Shown one piece after another: positions 1-9,109 of a DNA stretch of 59,805 nucleotides. Made by a program: the position numbers and the translations under genes. The stretch spans positions 1 through 59,805 of the forward strand of contig CAZBBC010000015.1 in the NCBI GenBank assembly GCA_964489835.1, in the 5' to 3' direction. This DNA is from CAZBBC01 sp964489835 (GTDB lineage: Bacteria; Calditrichota; Calditrichia; JAJRVZ01). The stretch's first letter is position 1; each line of letters opens with the position of its first letter. Below the pieces are notes generated by a model. The model worked only from the letters and a program-made list of their open reading frames with translations. It did no database searches and was not told the DNA's origin.

Positions 1-2
1 TT

Positions 3-179
3 GACTGGCCAAAAAGTAGGCAAAAAGCCCTGGCGAATTTAAACTCGCTAACGGATAGTGGAAGAGGTGAAATTGAGTTGCTCGAACGTAAATTCGCCGA
101 ATCTTATTTGGCAGATTATATTAGTCGTATAAATATAACTAACCGGAAAGATTTCCTAATATTAAATAATGACATATGA
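3..179 (+). CDS. C-terminal end of an unknown protein (cut by window edge)
   Basis: An open frame enters from the left edge and stops at TGA 177-179, giving the last 58 residues of a protein. The peptide is hydrophilic and probably helical, with a segment reading LLERKFAESYLADYISRI. No family is recognised from this piece. The frame is free of stops and its composition is protein-like, so it is probably a real gene end; the function cannot be judged without the upstream sequence. Confidence 0.55.
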   Translation, partial: DWPKSRQKALANLNSLTDSGRGEIELLERKFAESYLADYISRINITNRKDFLILNNDI

Positions 180-186
180 TACGCAA

Positions 187-331
187 TGATAAAGATATTG
201 ACAGGATTAACAGAATATAAAAGATATTCTCTAAATTATTTAGAATATTTGATTCAAAAATCTAAGGGGTAATAAATTATGGGGTTATCGACAAATTGTA
301 TCCGGTTAATCCTGTTATCATGTCAAAATAA
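187..331. repeat. Dispersed inverted-repeat element before the patatin gene
   Basis: The left arm contains TTGACAGGATTAACAG (about 192-207) and the right arm contains GGTTAATCCTGTTATCATG (about 304-322). These are imperfect inverted copies around about 100 AT-rich bases. This arrangement is typical of a widely dispersed non-coding repeat seen in many bacterial genomes. No gene is visible inside. Confidence 0.5.
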
Positions 332-425
332 AAATGTTTTAGGATCAAGTGATACAAAGTATAAATAAAATTAAGATTTGTCCTTCAAAATTGTTGACGA
401 TATTGAGTCATGGAAAGAGGTGGGG

Positions 426-1334
426 TTGAAACCATTTAAAGTTGGACTGGTACTGGGTGGCGGAGGAGCCCGCGGGTTAGCACATGTGGGGGTTATCAAT
501 GTGCTCGAACGTGCTGGTATTCCAATCGACATTATTGGAGGCTCCAGTATGGGGGCTCTCCTCGGCGGAATCTATGCTCAAAATCCGAACGCAGAATTAC
601 TTGATAAGAAGGTGAGGGAATTTATAAAAGGACCGCGGTTTAACAGATTGGGAATAAATAATTTTAAGCATAAGACTGAAAAAGATCCCTATGATGTAAT
701 CCGGCAACTGGCACAACAGGTGAAGCGGCAATTGATTATTAATCTGGCGGCAAATCGATTAGCACTTCTCAAACCTGAACGCTTGGGATTAGTGGTGAAA
801 ACGCTGCTCGAGGATACACTGATCGAAGACTGTAAAATTCCATTTGTATGTATTGCGACTGATCTTAAAAGTGGAAATGCGGTTGTTTTTAACAGCGGTC
901 GTATCCGTCCGGCAATTGAAGGCAGTTCTGCTATTCCGGGTTTCATTCCTCCCGTGCAATATAATGGACATGTATTAATCGATGGATCTGTCTCAAATAA
1001 TTTCCCCATTGAGCCGGTTCGTCAAATGGGAGCATCGGTCGTTATATCAGTGGATGCTTCATTAGATTTTGAAGAAGATATTCCTGTAAATAATGTAATT
1101 GATCTGGTGATCCGAAGTGCTCAAATTAGTGTACGTCACCTTGATGACTATTTAAAGAGGCAATCTGATATAATCATATCACCACCAATTGGTGATGTCC
1201 ACTGGTCAGAATTTAATCGCGTCGATGAATTAATCCAAAGAGGGGAACAAGCCGCCGAAGAAGTCTTGCCAAAAATTAATAAAATACTAAAAAGGAAAAA
1301 ATTGTTTTTTTCGCGTTTATTTAATGGATCATAG
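426..1334 (+). CDS. Patatin-like phospholipase (RssA/YchK type)
   Basis: A patatin-fold serine lipid acyl hydrolase. Counting from TTG 426, the oxyanion-hole motif GGGGARG is at residues 11-17, the nucleophile elbow GSSMG holds Ser41, and the catalytic Asp186 lies in a DGS motif, so both residues of the Ser-Asp dyad are present. There is no signal peptide, so it probably acts in the cytoplasm or at the inner membrane on phospholipids or acyl esters. TTG 426 is preferred because AAAGAGG lies just upstream and most family members begin directly before the glycine loop; TTG 378 is an alternative that adds 16 residues. deoB follows 53 bases later on the same strand. Family assignment is firm; the substrate is unknown. 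Confidence 0.9.
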   Translation: MKPFKVGLVLGGGGARGLAHVGVINVLERAGIPIDIIGGSSMGALLGGIYAQNPNAELLDKKVREFIKGPRFNRLGINNFKHKTEKDPYDVIRQLAQQVKRQLIINLAANRLALLKPERLGLVVKTLLEDTLIEDCKIPFVCIATDLKSGNAVVFNSGRIRPAIEGSSAIPGFIPPVQYNGHVLIDGSVSNNFPIEPVRQMGASVVISVDASLDFEEDIPVNNVIDLVIRSAQISVRHLDDYLKRQSDIIISPPIGDVHWSEFNRVDELIQRGEQAAEEVLPKINKILKRKKLFFSRLFNGS

Positions 1335-1387
1335 GGCACCCGGAAAATCTGTATTTGGAAGACCTGTCTTTTCTGAGGAATACTGGG

Positions 1388-2563
1388 ATGAACAAACGGG
1401 CTATTGTAATCATTATCGATGGTGTTGGTATCGGTGAATTACCGGACGCTGAATTATATGGGGATTCAGGCAGCAATACCCTCGGTAACCTGGCAATGAT
1501 CAGCGGCGGTTTAAAATTGCCAACCCTGGAAAAAATGGGACTGGGTTGTATTCATCCGATCCGGGGTGTGAATTGCTGCGACGAGCCGATAGCCAGTTAT
1601 GGAAAAATGGCTGAACTTTCCCCAGGTAAAGACAGCACAACCGGCCATTGGGAACTCGGTGGATTGGTATTAAATAAACCTTTTCCTACATACCCAAATG
1701 GATTTCCAAAAGAAGTCATAGATATTTTTACAAAAGAGACCGGATTAAAAATTTTAGGGAATTACCCTGCTTCAGGGACAGAAATAATTAAAGATCTGGG
1801 TGAGGAGCATATAAAAACAGGACGGCCGATCATCTATACTTCAGCAGATAGTGTGTTCCAGATTGCCGCTCATCAGGAAGTCATTCCGCTAAATAGGCTC
1901 TATGAGTTATGCGAAATCTCACGGAAATTTCTGATCGGAGCGCATGCCGTTGCCCGCGTCATTGCTAGACCATTTATTGGAAAAAACAGGGCGAATTTTG
2001 TCCGGACCAGGTATAGAAAAGACTTTTCCCTCAAACCGCGGGGGAAAACCATCCTACGTATACTTTATGATGCTCATATTCCTACTATGGCAATTGGTAA
2101 AATAAGTGATTTGTACGCGAATGATGGCATTAAAGAAAGAAATCTGACTAAAACTAATGCTGAGGGAATGCAGGCAATCATTGATGCAATGCATGAATTT
2201 CGCGATGGTTTTATCATGGCCAATTTAGTTGACTTCGACATGTTATGGGGACATCGGAACGATTGTGAAGGATTTAAGTATGGGCTTGAGGAATTTGACC
2301 GCTGGTTGCAAATATTTCTGACAATTATGAGAAATAAAGACATCTGTATTATCACCGCGGATCATGGCAATGATCCTACAACTCCCAGTACTGATCACTC
2401 AAGAGAATATGTACCCATTTTGGTAACCGGGCATCATATAAAGAGAGGTGTTAATCTTGGTACCAGAACCACCTTTGCCGATTGTCAGGCAACACTTGCT
2501 GATTACTTTACTGTAGAAAAAACAGTTTGGGGGGAAAGTTTTTTGCCACTTATTTATAAATAA
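1388..2563 (+). CDS. deoB: Phosphopentomutase
   Basis: DeoB interconverts ribose (or deoxyribose) 1-phosphate and 5-phosphate in nucleoside salvage. It belongs to the alkaline phosphatase superfamily and uses two manganese ions. Family motifs are visible: DGVGIGELPDA at the N-terminus, a DSTTGHWE segment carrying the phosphate-accepting Thr, DMLWGHRND, and TADHGNDPTT followed by DHSREYVP near the C-terminus. The 391-residue length fits the family. ATG 1388 is chosen because GAGG lies 9-10 bases upstream and the protein then starts MNKRAIVIIIDGVG; an upstream TTG at 1355 is in frame but less likely. Its position after the patatin gene suggests co-transcription. Confidence 0.96.
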   Translation: MNKRAIVIIIDGVGIGELPDAELYGDSGSNTLGNLAMISGGLKLPTLEKMGLGCIHPIRGVNCCDEPIASYGKMAELSPGKDSTTGHWELGGLVLNKPFPTYPNGFPKEVIDIFTKETGLKILGNYPASGTEIIKDLGEEHIKTGRPIIYTSADSVFQIAAHQEVIPLNRLYELCEISRKFLIGAHAVARVIARPFIGKNRANFVRTRYRKDFSLKPRGKTILRILYDAHIPTMAIGKISDLYANDGIKERNLTKTNAEGMQAIIDAMHEFRDGFIMANLVDFDMLWGHRNDCEGFKYGLEEFDRWLQIFLTIMRNKDICIITADHGNDPTTPSTDHSREYVPILVTGHHIKRGVNLGTRTTFADCQATLADYFTVEKTVWGESFLPLIYK

Positions 2564-2616
2564 AGTGAGTAAAAAAATGAATTTGTAATTTCAATTATAT
2601 AAATTTAGCCTCACTT

Positions 2617-2937
2617 ATGGAAAATATTTGGAAAAAAGTCAAAAAAAGTATCCGGGACGGGTATCATTCAGTATCGGATAAAGCCGAGGAATTGACCAAA
2701 ATCGGCCGGTTAAAACTGGAGATGATTGCTGTTCAGAGAGACATAGAAAAAGCCTTTATTGAGCTCGGAGGACGAATCTACCAGGCGTTTCAAGAGAATA
2801 AAGAAACTAGTATATTAGCAGATCAGGATGTGAAAATAATTATAGAAGTTATCGAGAACAAAGATTCAAAATTAAAAGATTTAAATCAAAAAGTACAACA
2901 TATACGCAAACAAAGTAATGGTCAAATGGACGAATAA
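2617..2937 (+). CDS. Small helical protein of unknown function
   Basis: A 106-residue protein with an amphipathic, charged, mainly alpha-helical sequence and no signal peptide or membrane segment. The N-terminal third (KKVKKSIRDGYHSVSDKAEELT) resembles helical segments that lie on membranes or pack as coiled coils, and the C-terminus is lysine- and glutamine-rich. I do not recognise a family. It lies 53 bases after deoB and upstream of the sigma factor gene on the same strand, so it may share a transcript with deoB. The coding call rests on the sensible composition and same-strand spacing. Confidence 0.7.
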   Translation: MENIWKKVKKSIRDGYHSVSDKAEELTKIGRLKLEMIAVQRDIEKAFIELGGRIYQAFQENKETSILADQDVKIIIEVIENKDSKLKDLNQKVQHIRKQSNGQMDE

Positions 2938-3112
2938 CATTTGTTTGCAACGTATCTACGAGATTATCACCAACGATCGATTCGTAAAATTAAAAAATCG
3001 TTCGTTTTCTGGCACAATAACCGTAGGGATTAAAAATTTGAGTAGTATGTTCCTATCTATAAAAATCATGCCGGGTCAAAGGATAGAAGTTATTTAAAAT
3101 GGAGTTGGTTCA

Positions 3113-3958
3113 GTGAGTGATTTTTTTCTCAGTAAAAATCAATCTTTGGAAAATTATTTAAGAGAAATTGGAGAAGTTCAGTTATTAACACCCGCTGAAG
3201 AAATAGATTTAGCCCAAAAGATCAAATTAAACGATCAACATGCATTGAAACGACTGGTAAGTGCTAACCTACGTTTCGTAGTGAGCGTCGCGAAATCATA
3301 TCAAAATTATGGTTTGTCGCTGGAAGATCTGATCAATGAAGGTAATTTGGGATTGATGAAGGCTGCCTACCGATTTGATGAAACCCGGGGATTTAAATTT
3401 ATTTCCTACGCGGTTTGGTGGATCAAGCAATCTATTCTACAGGCAATTGCTGAACAATCCCGTCTTGTTCGACTTCCATTAAATCGGGTTGGCACATTGA
3501 CGAAAATAGGAAAAGTTTACAGTATGCTGGAACAGGAATTTGAACGTGAACCTACGCCTGAAGAAATTGCCAGTGTACTTGATGTGGAATCCGGAGATAT
3601 ATCGGATACAATTAAAATGGCCACACGTTCTGTCTCGATGGACTCACCGTTACAGAAGAATAGTGATAGCAGACTAATCGATATTATTCAAAATCAACAA
3701 GATCCTGAACCGGATTCGGAAGTGATGGGTGAATCTTTAAAAGAAGAGGTCAATCATATTCTGAATACGCTGACCGGCAGGGAAGCGAAGATATTAAAAT
3801 TATATTTTGGCCTGGATGGGGAAAAACCGCATACACTTGAAGAAATCGGTGTAAAGTTTAAACTGACCCGGGAACGTGTCCGTCAAATTAAAGAAAAAGC
3901 GCTACGAAGATTACGACATAGTTCACGGAGTAAAGTACTCAGATATTATTTGGGTTGA
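3113..3958 (+). CDS. rpoD: RNA polymerase sigma-70 factor, short primary type
   Basis: A 281-residue sigma-70 protein with regions 1.2 to 4 and no region 1.1, like the primary sigma of Bacteroidota. Region 1.2 reads SLENYLREIGEVQLLTPAEE. Region 2 includes DLINEGNLGLMKAAYRFD and the promoter-melting segment FKFISYAVWWIKQSI. Region 3 follows RLVRLPLNRVG. The region 4 helix-turn-helix ends RERVRQIKEKALRRL and would bind the -35 element. GTG 3113 is preceded by GGAG (3101-3104) at a normal distance. A strong terminator follows, so the gene ends its transcript. It could be the primary factor or a close group 2 paralogue; one window cannot tell. Confidence 0.93.
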   Translation: MSDFFLSKNQSLENYLREIGEVQLLTPAEEIDLAQKIKLNDQHALKRLVSANLRFVVSVAKSYQNYGLSLEDLINEGNLGLMKAAYRFDETRGFKFISYAVWWIKQSILQAIAEQSRLVRLPLNRVGTLTKIGKVYSMLEQEFEREPTPEEIASVLDVESGDISDTIKMATRSVSMDSPLQKNSDSRLIDIIQNQQDPEPDSEVMGESLKEEVNHILNTLTGREAKILKLYFGLDGEKPHTLEEIGVKFKLTRERVRQIKEKALRRLRHSSRSKVLRYYLG

Positions 3959-3980
3959 TTTACCCACTATTGTTCATACC

Positions 3981-4011
3981 AACCCCGTCTTGCGGCGGGG
4001 TTTGTTATTTT
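3981..4011 (+). terminator. Rho-independent terminator after the sigma factor gene
   Basis: AACCCCGTC (3981-3989) pairs with GGCGGGGTT (3994-4002) around a TTGC loop and is followed by a T-rich tract. It starts 22 bases after the stop codon of the sigma factor gene. Confidence 0.85.
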
Positions 4012-4029
4012 TTATAACTAACCTGATTT

Positions 4030-4058
4030 ATTCATACCGCAGCGATGATGCAAACAAA
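4030..4058 (-). repeat. Dispersed repeat family B, copy 1
   Basis: Read on the minus strand, these 29 bases contain GCATCATCGCTGCGGTATG followed by AAT. They match 44690-44718 at 28 of 29 positions in the opposite orientation. Both copies also carry a T-rich tract next to the same end. No coding frame or known element explains the match. Confidence 0.6.
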
Positions 4059-4067
4059 AAAAAATGG

Positions 4068-4098
4068 TCCACGGATTTCACGGATTAACACGGATTTT
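4068..4098. repeat. Short CACGGATT-type repeat
   Basis: The sequence contains three spaced copies of CACGGATT in the pattern of a dispersed repeat common in many genomes. A related, longer copy with inverted ends is at 53214-53325. It lies between the sigma terminator and the next gene. Confidence 0.5.
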
Positions 4099-4164
4099 AT
4101 TTAAGAATTAGTATTGTTTTATTTTATTGTGGAACATAGATTTTGACTAGAAAAAGTTACGACT

Positions 4165-5658
4165 ATGGAGACGAAACCGGTGGGTAAAACTTATTTTTTT
4201 ATCATTATAATTATATTCGGTTTGATGACAGGGGGATATTCCCAGGATTATTTCAGCCTCTCAGGCGGGAAAACTTCTTCCGTCGATGTGATCATCCAAA
4301 GTTTTCTTGGTGGAGGAAAACGAAATTATTATGGAAATAAGGCACCATCCAGACTTGATCTTATTTGGAAATATGATCTGGGCAAAGGTAAAACAGTTAT
4401 TTCGAAGAAAATCGGTGAGAAAGAATGGGCGGGTAGTGGATGGACAGGGCAACCGTTATTGGTTCGGGAAGATAATCATCTATATTTAATCCAGGGATCT
4501 TTAGATCATCATGTAAGAAAGATAGATGCCCGCACAGGAAAATTGATCTGGAAATATAAATTTGATGATGTCATCAAGGGTACAGGCACCCTATGGATCA
4601 ACCGGACAGCACAAAATCTGGAAGAGAGTATTATCCTGTTACAAGGAAGCCGGCGAGGATTTGAAAAGGATCTGTATTCAAAATATGTTCCCAGCTTCAG
4701 GGCAGTATCTTATTTTTCCGGAAGAGAACTCTGGAGACTAAATGTCACCCGAACTGATAGTTATAGCCGCGATGTTGATGCTTCGGCACTTCTCGTTAAT
4801 AATATCGCTTACATTGGTCTGGAAAATGCATTATTTACGGTTTTAAATCCGGATCCAAAATATGCCGCATTAAAGAATGGCATGCGACAACCGAAAGTAT
4901 TTAAGCAGATAAAACTCTATGAACGATCAGACCAAATCCGGCATGGTGGAAATCTGGTCGTGGAATCATCTCCGGCGCGGTTAAATAATACAGTCTATAT
5001 CACAGCTGGTTCCGGCCATGTTTATGGTTATGATTTATCAACAAACCAGCTGGTTTGGGATTTTTATATCGGTTCTGATATGGATGGTTCGCCGGTTGTC
5101 ACCGATGATCAGTGTTTGCTGGTGACTGTAGAAAAGCAATACATTGAGGGTAAAGGCGGTGTATTTAAACTCGATCCGTCAAGACCTCCCGCAGAATCAG
5201 TGGTCTGGTATTTTCCGGTAGAAGATGACAGTATTGAAACCTGGCAGGGAGGGATCATTGGATCTGTGGGTGTTAATGACTCCACAAAAAAAATGAACCA
5301 TCCTTCACTTTGTGCTTTTATAGGGATTGACGGCAATCTTTATATTGTCGATCATACAAAGTTAGATGAAACAGCAGGAACCGTTCCGGGGCCAAATAAT
5401 AAAAAAAGATACCCGATACCACAGCTATTATTTAAAAAGCAGATTGGCCCATCAATTTCAACACCTATTATTGTTGAGAATAAAATTATTGCCACCGGAT
5501 ACAGGGGAATCTATCTATTCGAATTTGATCATAATCTAACGTTTAAATTGCTGAACAAAAAATTAAGAAGTGCTTTCGAATCAACAGCCATCGTATATGA
5601 TAAAAAAATATATATCGGTGCACGTGATGGTTTTTTATATTGCTATGGAGAAAAATGA
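4165..5658 (+). CDS. Secreted PQQ-like beta-propeller protein
   Basis: A 497-residue exported protein. A hydrophobic signal peptide ends near GGYSQ, then blade-like repeats of the PQQ/quinoprotein type follow: KIDARTGKLIWKYKF (about 115-130), YDLSTNQLVWDFYIGSDMDGSP (about 290-312), and C-terminal IYIGARDGFLYCYGE. The residues needed for PQQ and calcium binding in alcohol dehydrogenases are not apparent, so it is better read as a structural or binding propeller of the BamB/YncE kind in the periplasm or on the surface. ATG 4165 is used; GTG 4180 is a good alternative because GGAG 4167-4170 lies 9 bases before it and the resulting signal peptide is tighter. The gene appears monocistronic. Exact role unknown. 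Confidence 0.85.
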   Translation: METKPVGKTYFFIIIIIFGLMTGGYSQDYFSLSGGKTSSVDVIIQSFLGGGKRNYYGNKAPSRLDLIWKYDLGKGKTVISKKIGEKEWAGSGWTGQPLLVREDNHLYLIQGSLDHHVRKIDARTGKLIWKYKFDDVIKGTGTLWINRTAQNLEESIILLQGSRRGFEKDLYSKYVPSFRAVSYFSGRELWRLNVTRTDSYSRDVDASALLVNNIAYIGLENALFTVLNPDPKYAALKNGMRQPKVFKQIKLYERSDQIRHGGNLVVESSPARLNNTVYITAGSGHVYGYDLSTNQLVWDFYIGSDMDGSPVVTDDQCLLVTVEKQYIEGKGGVFKLDPSRPPAESVVWYFPVEDDSIETWQGGIIGSVGVNDSTKKMNHPSLCAFIGIDGNLYIVDHTKLDETAGTVPGPNNKKRYPIPQLLFKKQIGPSISTPIIVENKIIATGYRGIYLFEFDHNLTFKLLNKKLRSAFESTAIVYDKKIYIGARDGFLYCYGEK

Positions 5659-5986
5659 AGAAATGGTCATATGTTGTATCGCGGTCGTATGAGCTCTAAA
5701 ATTTACAAACCATGCACTTTTTCGTTAATTAATCACCTAAACATAAAAATTACAATAGGTTATGCTGAATTATTACTTTTTTCTTCATTTTTCCATAATT
5801 ATTCTTAAAATTTAACCGAAACTAATAGTTGAGTGAAAAAAATCAAAAAAAGGATGTTTTTTGAGCATAAAAGACTTGACAAAAATATTGAATTTAAATA
5901 CTTTGTGAGAGACTGGTGGTTCTGTTACATTTTTCACATTCAACTAAATATTATATCTCACAAATCAAGGGGGCAAGGAGCATATT
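5659..5986. other. Intergenic region before the M23 peptidase gene
   Basis: A 328-base AT-rich spacer without a credible reading frame. Its right half holds the promoter described at 5876-5904 and a leader of about 75 bases; I see nothing else in it. Confidence 0.5.
5876..5904 (+). promoter_or_regulatory. Probable sigma-70 promoter of the M23 peptidase gene
   Basis: A perfect -35 box TTGACA (5876-5881) is separated by 17 bases from TACTTT (5899-5904), a fair -10 box. The predicted start is near 5911. A ribosome binding site AAGGAG lies at 5975-5980, six bases before the TTG start at 5987. Confidence 0.55.
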
Positions 5987-6940
5987 TTGATTAAAGAGGA
6001 ATCTACGATAATTTTTGTATCCAAAGATAAATCGTATATAAAAGAATATAAATTATCCCGCACTAAATTTATTCTCTTCTCAACTCTTTTTCTTACAACG
6101 TTTTTAGTTGGTGGAAAATTCATTCTGGATTGGTTGCTGGAATTCCGCTACGATTCGAAAGTGGAATTTTTAGAAAAGAATAATCAGTTTTTAAAAATCC
6201 AAATTGATGAAATGAAGGAGAAAGTTGAAGGAATAAACGGTCAGCTAGCGCTTGTTGAAGACCGCGATGATGAGATCAGAATGATCATGGGTCTGAATGA
6301 ACTGGGGGATGATGTACGGGAAGTGGGTATTGGTGGAACAAATTTCGAGTATAAATTTGCCGATCAGGTGGTAAATCCGGAAGTTGCGGAAAACTTAAAT
6401 GAATCTATGCTGTTTATCGATAAACTTGAACGGGAAGTAAAATTAGAATTAGAAAGCTACAGTGACCTCCTCAGTACTTATTACGCGAAAGAAGACAGCA
6501 TTCGTCATATGCCGGCTCTGCATCCGGTCCTTGATGGGAGAATTACCTCTGATTTTGGGATGCGATTACATCCAATATTTAAAAGATATCAAAAACATCC
6601 AGGTATTGACTTTGCTGCCAAAAGAGGTGCTCCAATTTATGCGGCCGCTGATGGTGTCGTGAAAATAGCAGAATATAAAGGTGGCTATGGAAATTGTGTT
6701 TTTATTGATCATATCTATGGATTTGAAACAAGATATGGTCATATGCAGAAAATCCTGGTAAGAAGAGGACAACGGATTAAAAGAGGTGACAAGATAGGGC
6801 TGGTAGGAAAAACAGGCGTTGCTACTGCCCCCCATCTGCATTTTGAAGTACATTTTAAAGGAAAAGAGGTTAACCCCCATCATTATTTCTTCGACGATCC
6901 CGCATTGAATAAACTGGTTATAGAAGAAAATCGCCAATAG
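5987..6940 (+). CDS. Membrane-anchored M23 family metallopeptidase
   Basis: A LytM-type peptidoglycan endopeptidase or, if inactive, an amidase activator of the EnvC/NlpD kind. One N-terminal membrane helix (about residues 28-48) anchors it, a coiled coil (about 58-100) follows, and the C-terminal M23 domain starts near 175. The zinc-site residues are present: His204 and Asp208 in HPGID, and HLHFEV at 283-288 with His285 as ligand, so an active enzyme is expected. It would cut cross-linking peptides during growth or division. TTG 5987 is supported by AAGGAG at six bases. It is flanked by its own promoter and a terminator overlapping its stop codon, so it is monocistronic. Confidence 0.92.
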   Translation: MIKEESTIIFVSKDKSYIKEYKLSRTKFILFSTLFLTTFLVGGKFILDWLLEFRYDSKVEFLEKNNQFLKIQIDEMKEKVEGINGQLALVEDRDDEIRMIMGLNELGDDVREVGIGGTNFEYKFADQVVNPEVAENLNESMLFIDKLEREVKLELESYSDLLSTYYAKEDSIRHMPALHPVLDGRITSDFGMRLHPIFKRYQKHPGIDFAAKRGAPIYAAADGVVKIAEYKGGYGNCVFIDHIYGFETRYGHMQKILVRRGQRIKRGDKIGLVGKTGVATAPHLHFEVHFKGKEVNPHHYFFDDPALNKLVIEENRQ

Positions 6941-6953
6941 GCGATTTTTTTTT
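6929..6953 (+). terminator. Terminator overlapping the stop codon of the M23 gene
   Basis: AATCGCC (6929-6935) pairs with GGCGATT (6940-6946) around AATA, followed by an uninterrupted T run to 6953. The TAG stop (6938-6940) lies in the loop and the first base of the right arm, so the last codons form the left arm. Confidence 0.85.
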
Positions 6954-7281
6954 ATCTGTTATCGTCCAATCGCTGTTTAATTTGAGATCTCAAACCTGAG
7001 AGAAATGCGTCGTTTTAAGATTATTTCTGTAATAGTCGATAGAGTATCCTTGCACATTGGTATCTCATGAGACCTCAACCAAAAAGGATCGGTATGGTCT
7101 TCTCCTAATTTTTGTTTTATATGTCCTTGAAATTTTGTATCTTTAATTCCCATAATAGGTTTTATTAGTGCAGGAAAACAATCGGTTATATTTTATTTGT
7201 TTGAAATTTTAATGTTTAAATAGCAGATTTTGTTGTTAAGTGCTTGATTCTATTTCTTTTATATCATGATACTTATTTAAA
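6954..7281. other. Spacer between the M23 gene and the kdsB fragment
   Basis: About 330 bases of AT-rich DNA. Small imperfect inverted repeats around GAGATCTC and TCTCATGAGA are visible, but no open frame, tRNA or clear promoter was recognised. Confidence 0.4.
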
Positions 7282-7506
7282 ATGAAAATCACTTGTATCA
7301 TTCCATCCGGATATGCCTCGCAGAGACTCCCGGGTAAACCACTGCTGAAAATTGGTGATGCTCCTATGATAGAATGGGTATATCGACGGCCCTGTTATGT
7401 CAATAAATTTGATAATGTCATTGTTGCCACTGATAATCTGGAAAATATCAGAGATTTCATAAATGTGCATCATTTAACGGCGGAATCTATCGATGAAAAA
7501 ATGTAA
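7282..7506 (+). pseudogene. kdsB: Truncated 3-deoxy-manno-octulosonate cytidylyltransferase
   Basis: KdsB activates Kdo as CMP-Kdo for lipopolysaccharide synthesis and is normally about 240-250 residues. Here only the first 55 or so residues remain: IIPSGYASQRLPGKPL matches the nucleotide-binding start of the family and VIVATDNLENI matches its next conserved strand. About 19 unmatched residues follow before a TAA that overlaps the start of pyrG. The sugar-binding and metal-binding parts are absent, and the family consensus IPARYAS is changed to IPSGYAS. The fragment cannot be active. kdsB next to pyrG is a common ancestral order, so an internal deletion of a kdsB-pyrG operon is the simplest reading. 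Confidence 0.8.
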
Positions 7507-9109
7507 ATATATATTTATCACTGGCGGTGTAGTATCATCTCTTGGTAAAGGCATTTCTTGTGCTTCTCTCGGATATTTACTGAAAGCAAGGGGTTTGAGT
7601 GTTTCGATTTTGAAGCTTGATCCCTATTTAAACGTAGATCCCGGAACCATGAGTCCTTTTCAACATGGTGAAGTCTATGTCACCGATGATGGTGCTGAAA
7701 CAGATCTTGATCTTGGGCATTATGAAAGATTCCTTGATCAGAATATGACCCGACTGAATAATGCTACGACGGGTCAAATTTATGATGAAACCCTAAGAGA
7801 AGAACGCGAGGGCGTTTTTCTGGGCTCTACGATTCAGGTGATCCCTCATATTACTGATAAGATCAAGAGTAGAATCAAAAGGGTTAATAAAGATAAAAAA
7901 CTTGATATCGTCATTGTAGAAATCGGCGGTACGGTTGGTGATATTGAAGCCCAGCCTTTCCTTGAAGCCATTCGTCAATTTGGATTGGATGAAGATAGAA
8001 ATAATACACTTTATATACACCTGACCCTGGTTCCATTTATTTCCGGTGGAGATGAATTAAAAACAAAACCGACACAACATTCTGTTATGCGTTTGCGTGA
8101 AATCGGTATTCAGCCTGATATACTGCTATGCCGCAGCGATCGTACGCTTCCAAAGGCTGTTAAAGATAAGATTGCTCTTTTCTGTAATGTGAGGCCGGAA
8201 GCCGTAATTGAAGCGATAGATGTCCCGACAATATATGAAGTCCCGCTGGTCTTTGCCCGTCAACGCTTTGATACTCTGGTCGCAGAACATTTCGGATTTA
8301 ACGGCAGCGAAGCCAATCTTGATCAGTGGGAAAAATTAATTCAACGGTTCAAATCCATCAATCGGGAAATGACAGTAGCAATTTGTGGTAAGTATGTCTC
8401 TTTGCCTGATGCCTATAAAAGCATTATGGAATCCTTTGTACATGCCGGTATTGAAAATGATGTGATCGTTAAACTTAAATGGGTAAACACGGAAAAGATT
8501 ATCAACAATTTGGAGAATAAGTATTTAAAGGGTGTTTCAGGAATTCTTGTACCTGGTGGTTTTGGTGAACGCGGTATTGAAGGAAAAGTGAACACGGTCA
8601 AATTTGCCAGGGAAAATGGTATACCTTTTTTTGGCATATGTCTAGGATTACAGTGTGCAGTCATTGAATTTGCCAGAAATGTTGTTGGTTGGATGGATGC
8701 CCACAGTTCAGAGTTTGCACCTGATACTCCTTATCCGGTGATTGATATAATGGAGGACCAGAAGAAAATTCGACAGAAAGGGGGCACGATGCGATTAGGT
8801 GCCTATGACTGTAAAATTCGTAAGGATTCAAGGGCATATGAAGCTTATAACTGTGAAGTGATCAGCGAGCGCCACCGCCATCGATATGAAGTAAATAATA
8901 AGTATCGGGAAACATTAAATCAAAAGGGTTTGACTTTCAGCGGATTATCTCCGGACGGAACATTAGTTGAAATTATAGAATTACCCGGCCATCCCTGGTT
9001 TGTCGGATGCCAGTTCCACCCGGAATTAAAATCAAGAGCTATGCGGGCGCACCCCTTATTCAGGGAATTTGTGAAGGCTGCTCTCAGGTTTAAAAATGAC
9101 AAATCATGA
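7493..9109 (+). CDS. pyrG: CTP synthase
   Basis: PyrG makes CTP from UTP, ATP and glutamine, the last step of pyrimidine nucleotide synthesis. The 538-residue length is standard. The synthetase domain (1 to about 270) begins with KYIFITGGVVSSLGKGI and contains the metal-binding LDPYLNVDPGTMSP and DDGAETDLDLGHYERF segments. The class I glutamine amidotransferase domain (about 295-535) has Cys383 in GICLGLQ and the HPE pair in QFHPELKSRA. All catalytic features are intact. The start overlaps the last 14 bases of the truncated kdsB frame, so translation may be coupled to it. Confidence 0.98.
   Translation: MKKCKYIFITGGVVSSLGKGISCASLGYLLKARGLSVSILKLDPYLNVDPGTMSPFQHGEVYVTDDGAETDLDLGHYERFLDQNMTRLNNATTGQIYDETLREEREGVFLGSTIQVIPHITDKIKSRIKRVNKDKKLDIVIVEIGGTVGDIEAQPFLEAIRQFGLDEDRNNTLYIHLTLVPFISGGDELKTKPTQHSVMRLREIGIQPDILLCRSDRTLPKAVKDKIALFCNVRPEAVIEAIDVPTIYEVPLVFARQRFDTLVAEHFGFNGSEANLDQWEKLIQRFKSINREMTVAICGKYVSLPDAYKSIMESFVHAGIENDVIVKLKWVNTEKIINNLENKYLKGVSGILVPGGFGERGIEGKVNTVKFARENGIPFFGICLGLQCAVIEFARNVVGWMDAHSSEFAPDTPYPVIDIMEDQKKIRQKGGTMRLGAYDCKIRKDSRAYEAYNCEVISERHRHRYEVNNKYRETLNQKGLTFSGLSPDGTLVEIIELPGHPWFVGCQFHPELKSRAMRAHPLFREFVKAALRFKNDKS

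Noticed and set aside
3876..4088. 70-codon frame at the end of the sigma factor gene
   Set aside because: Out-of-frame shadow of the sigma factor that runs through its terminator.
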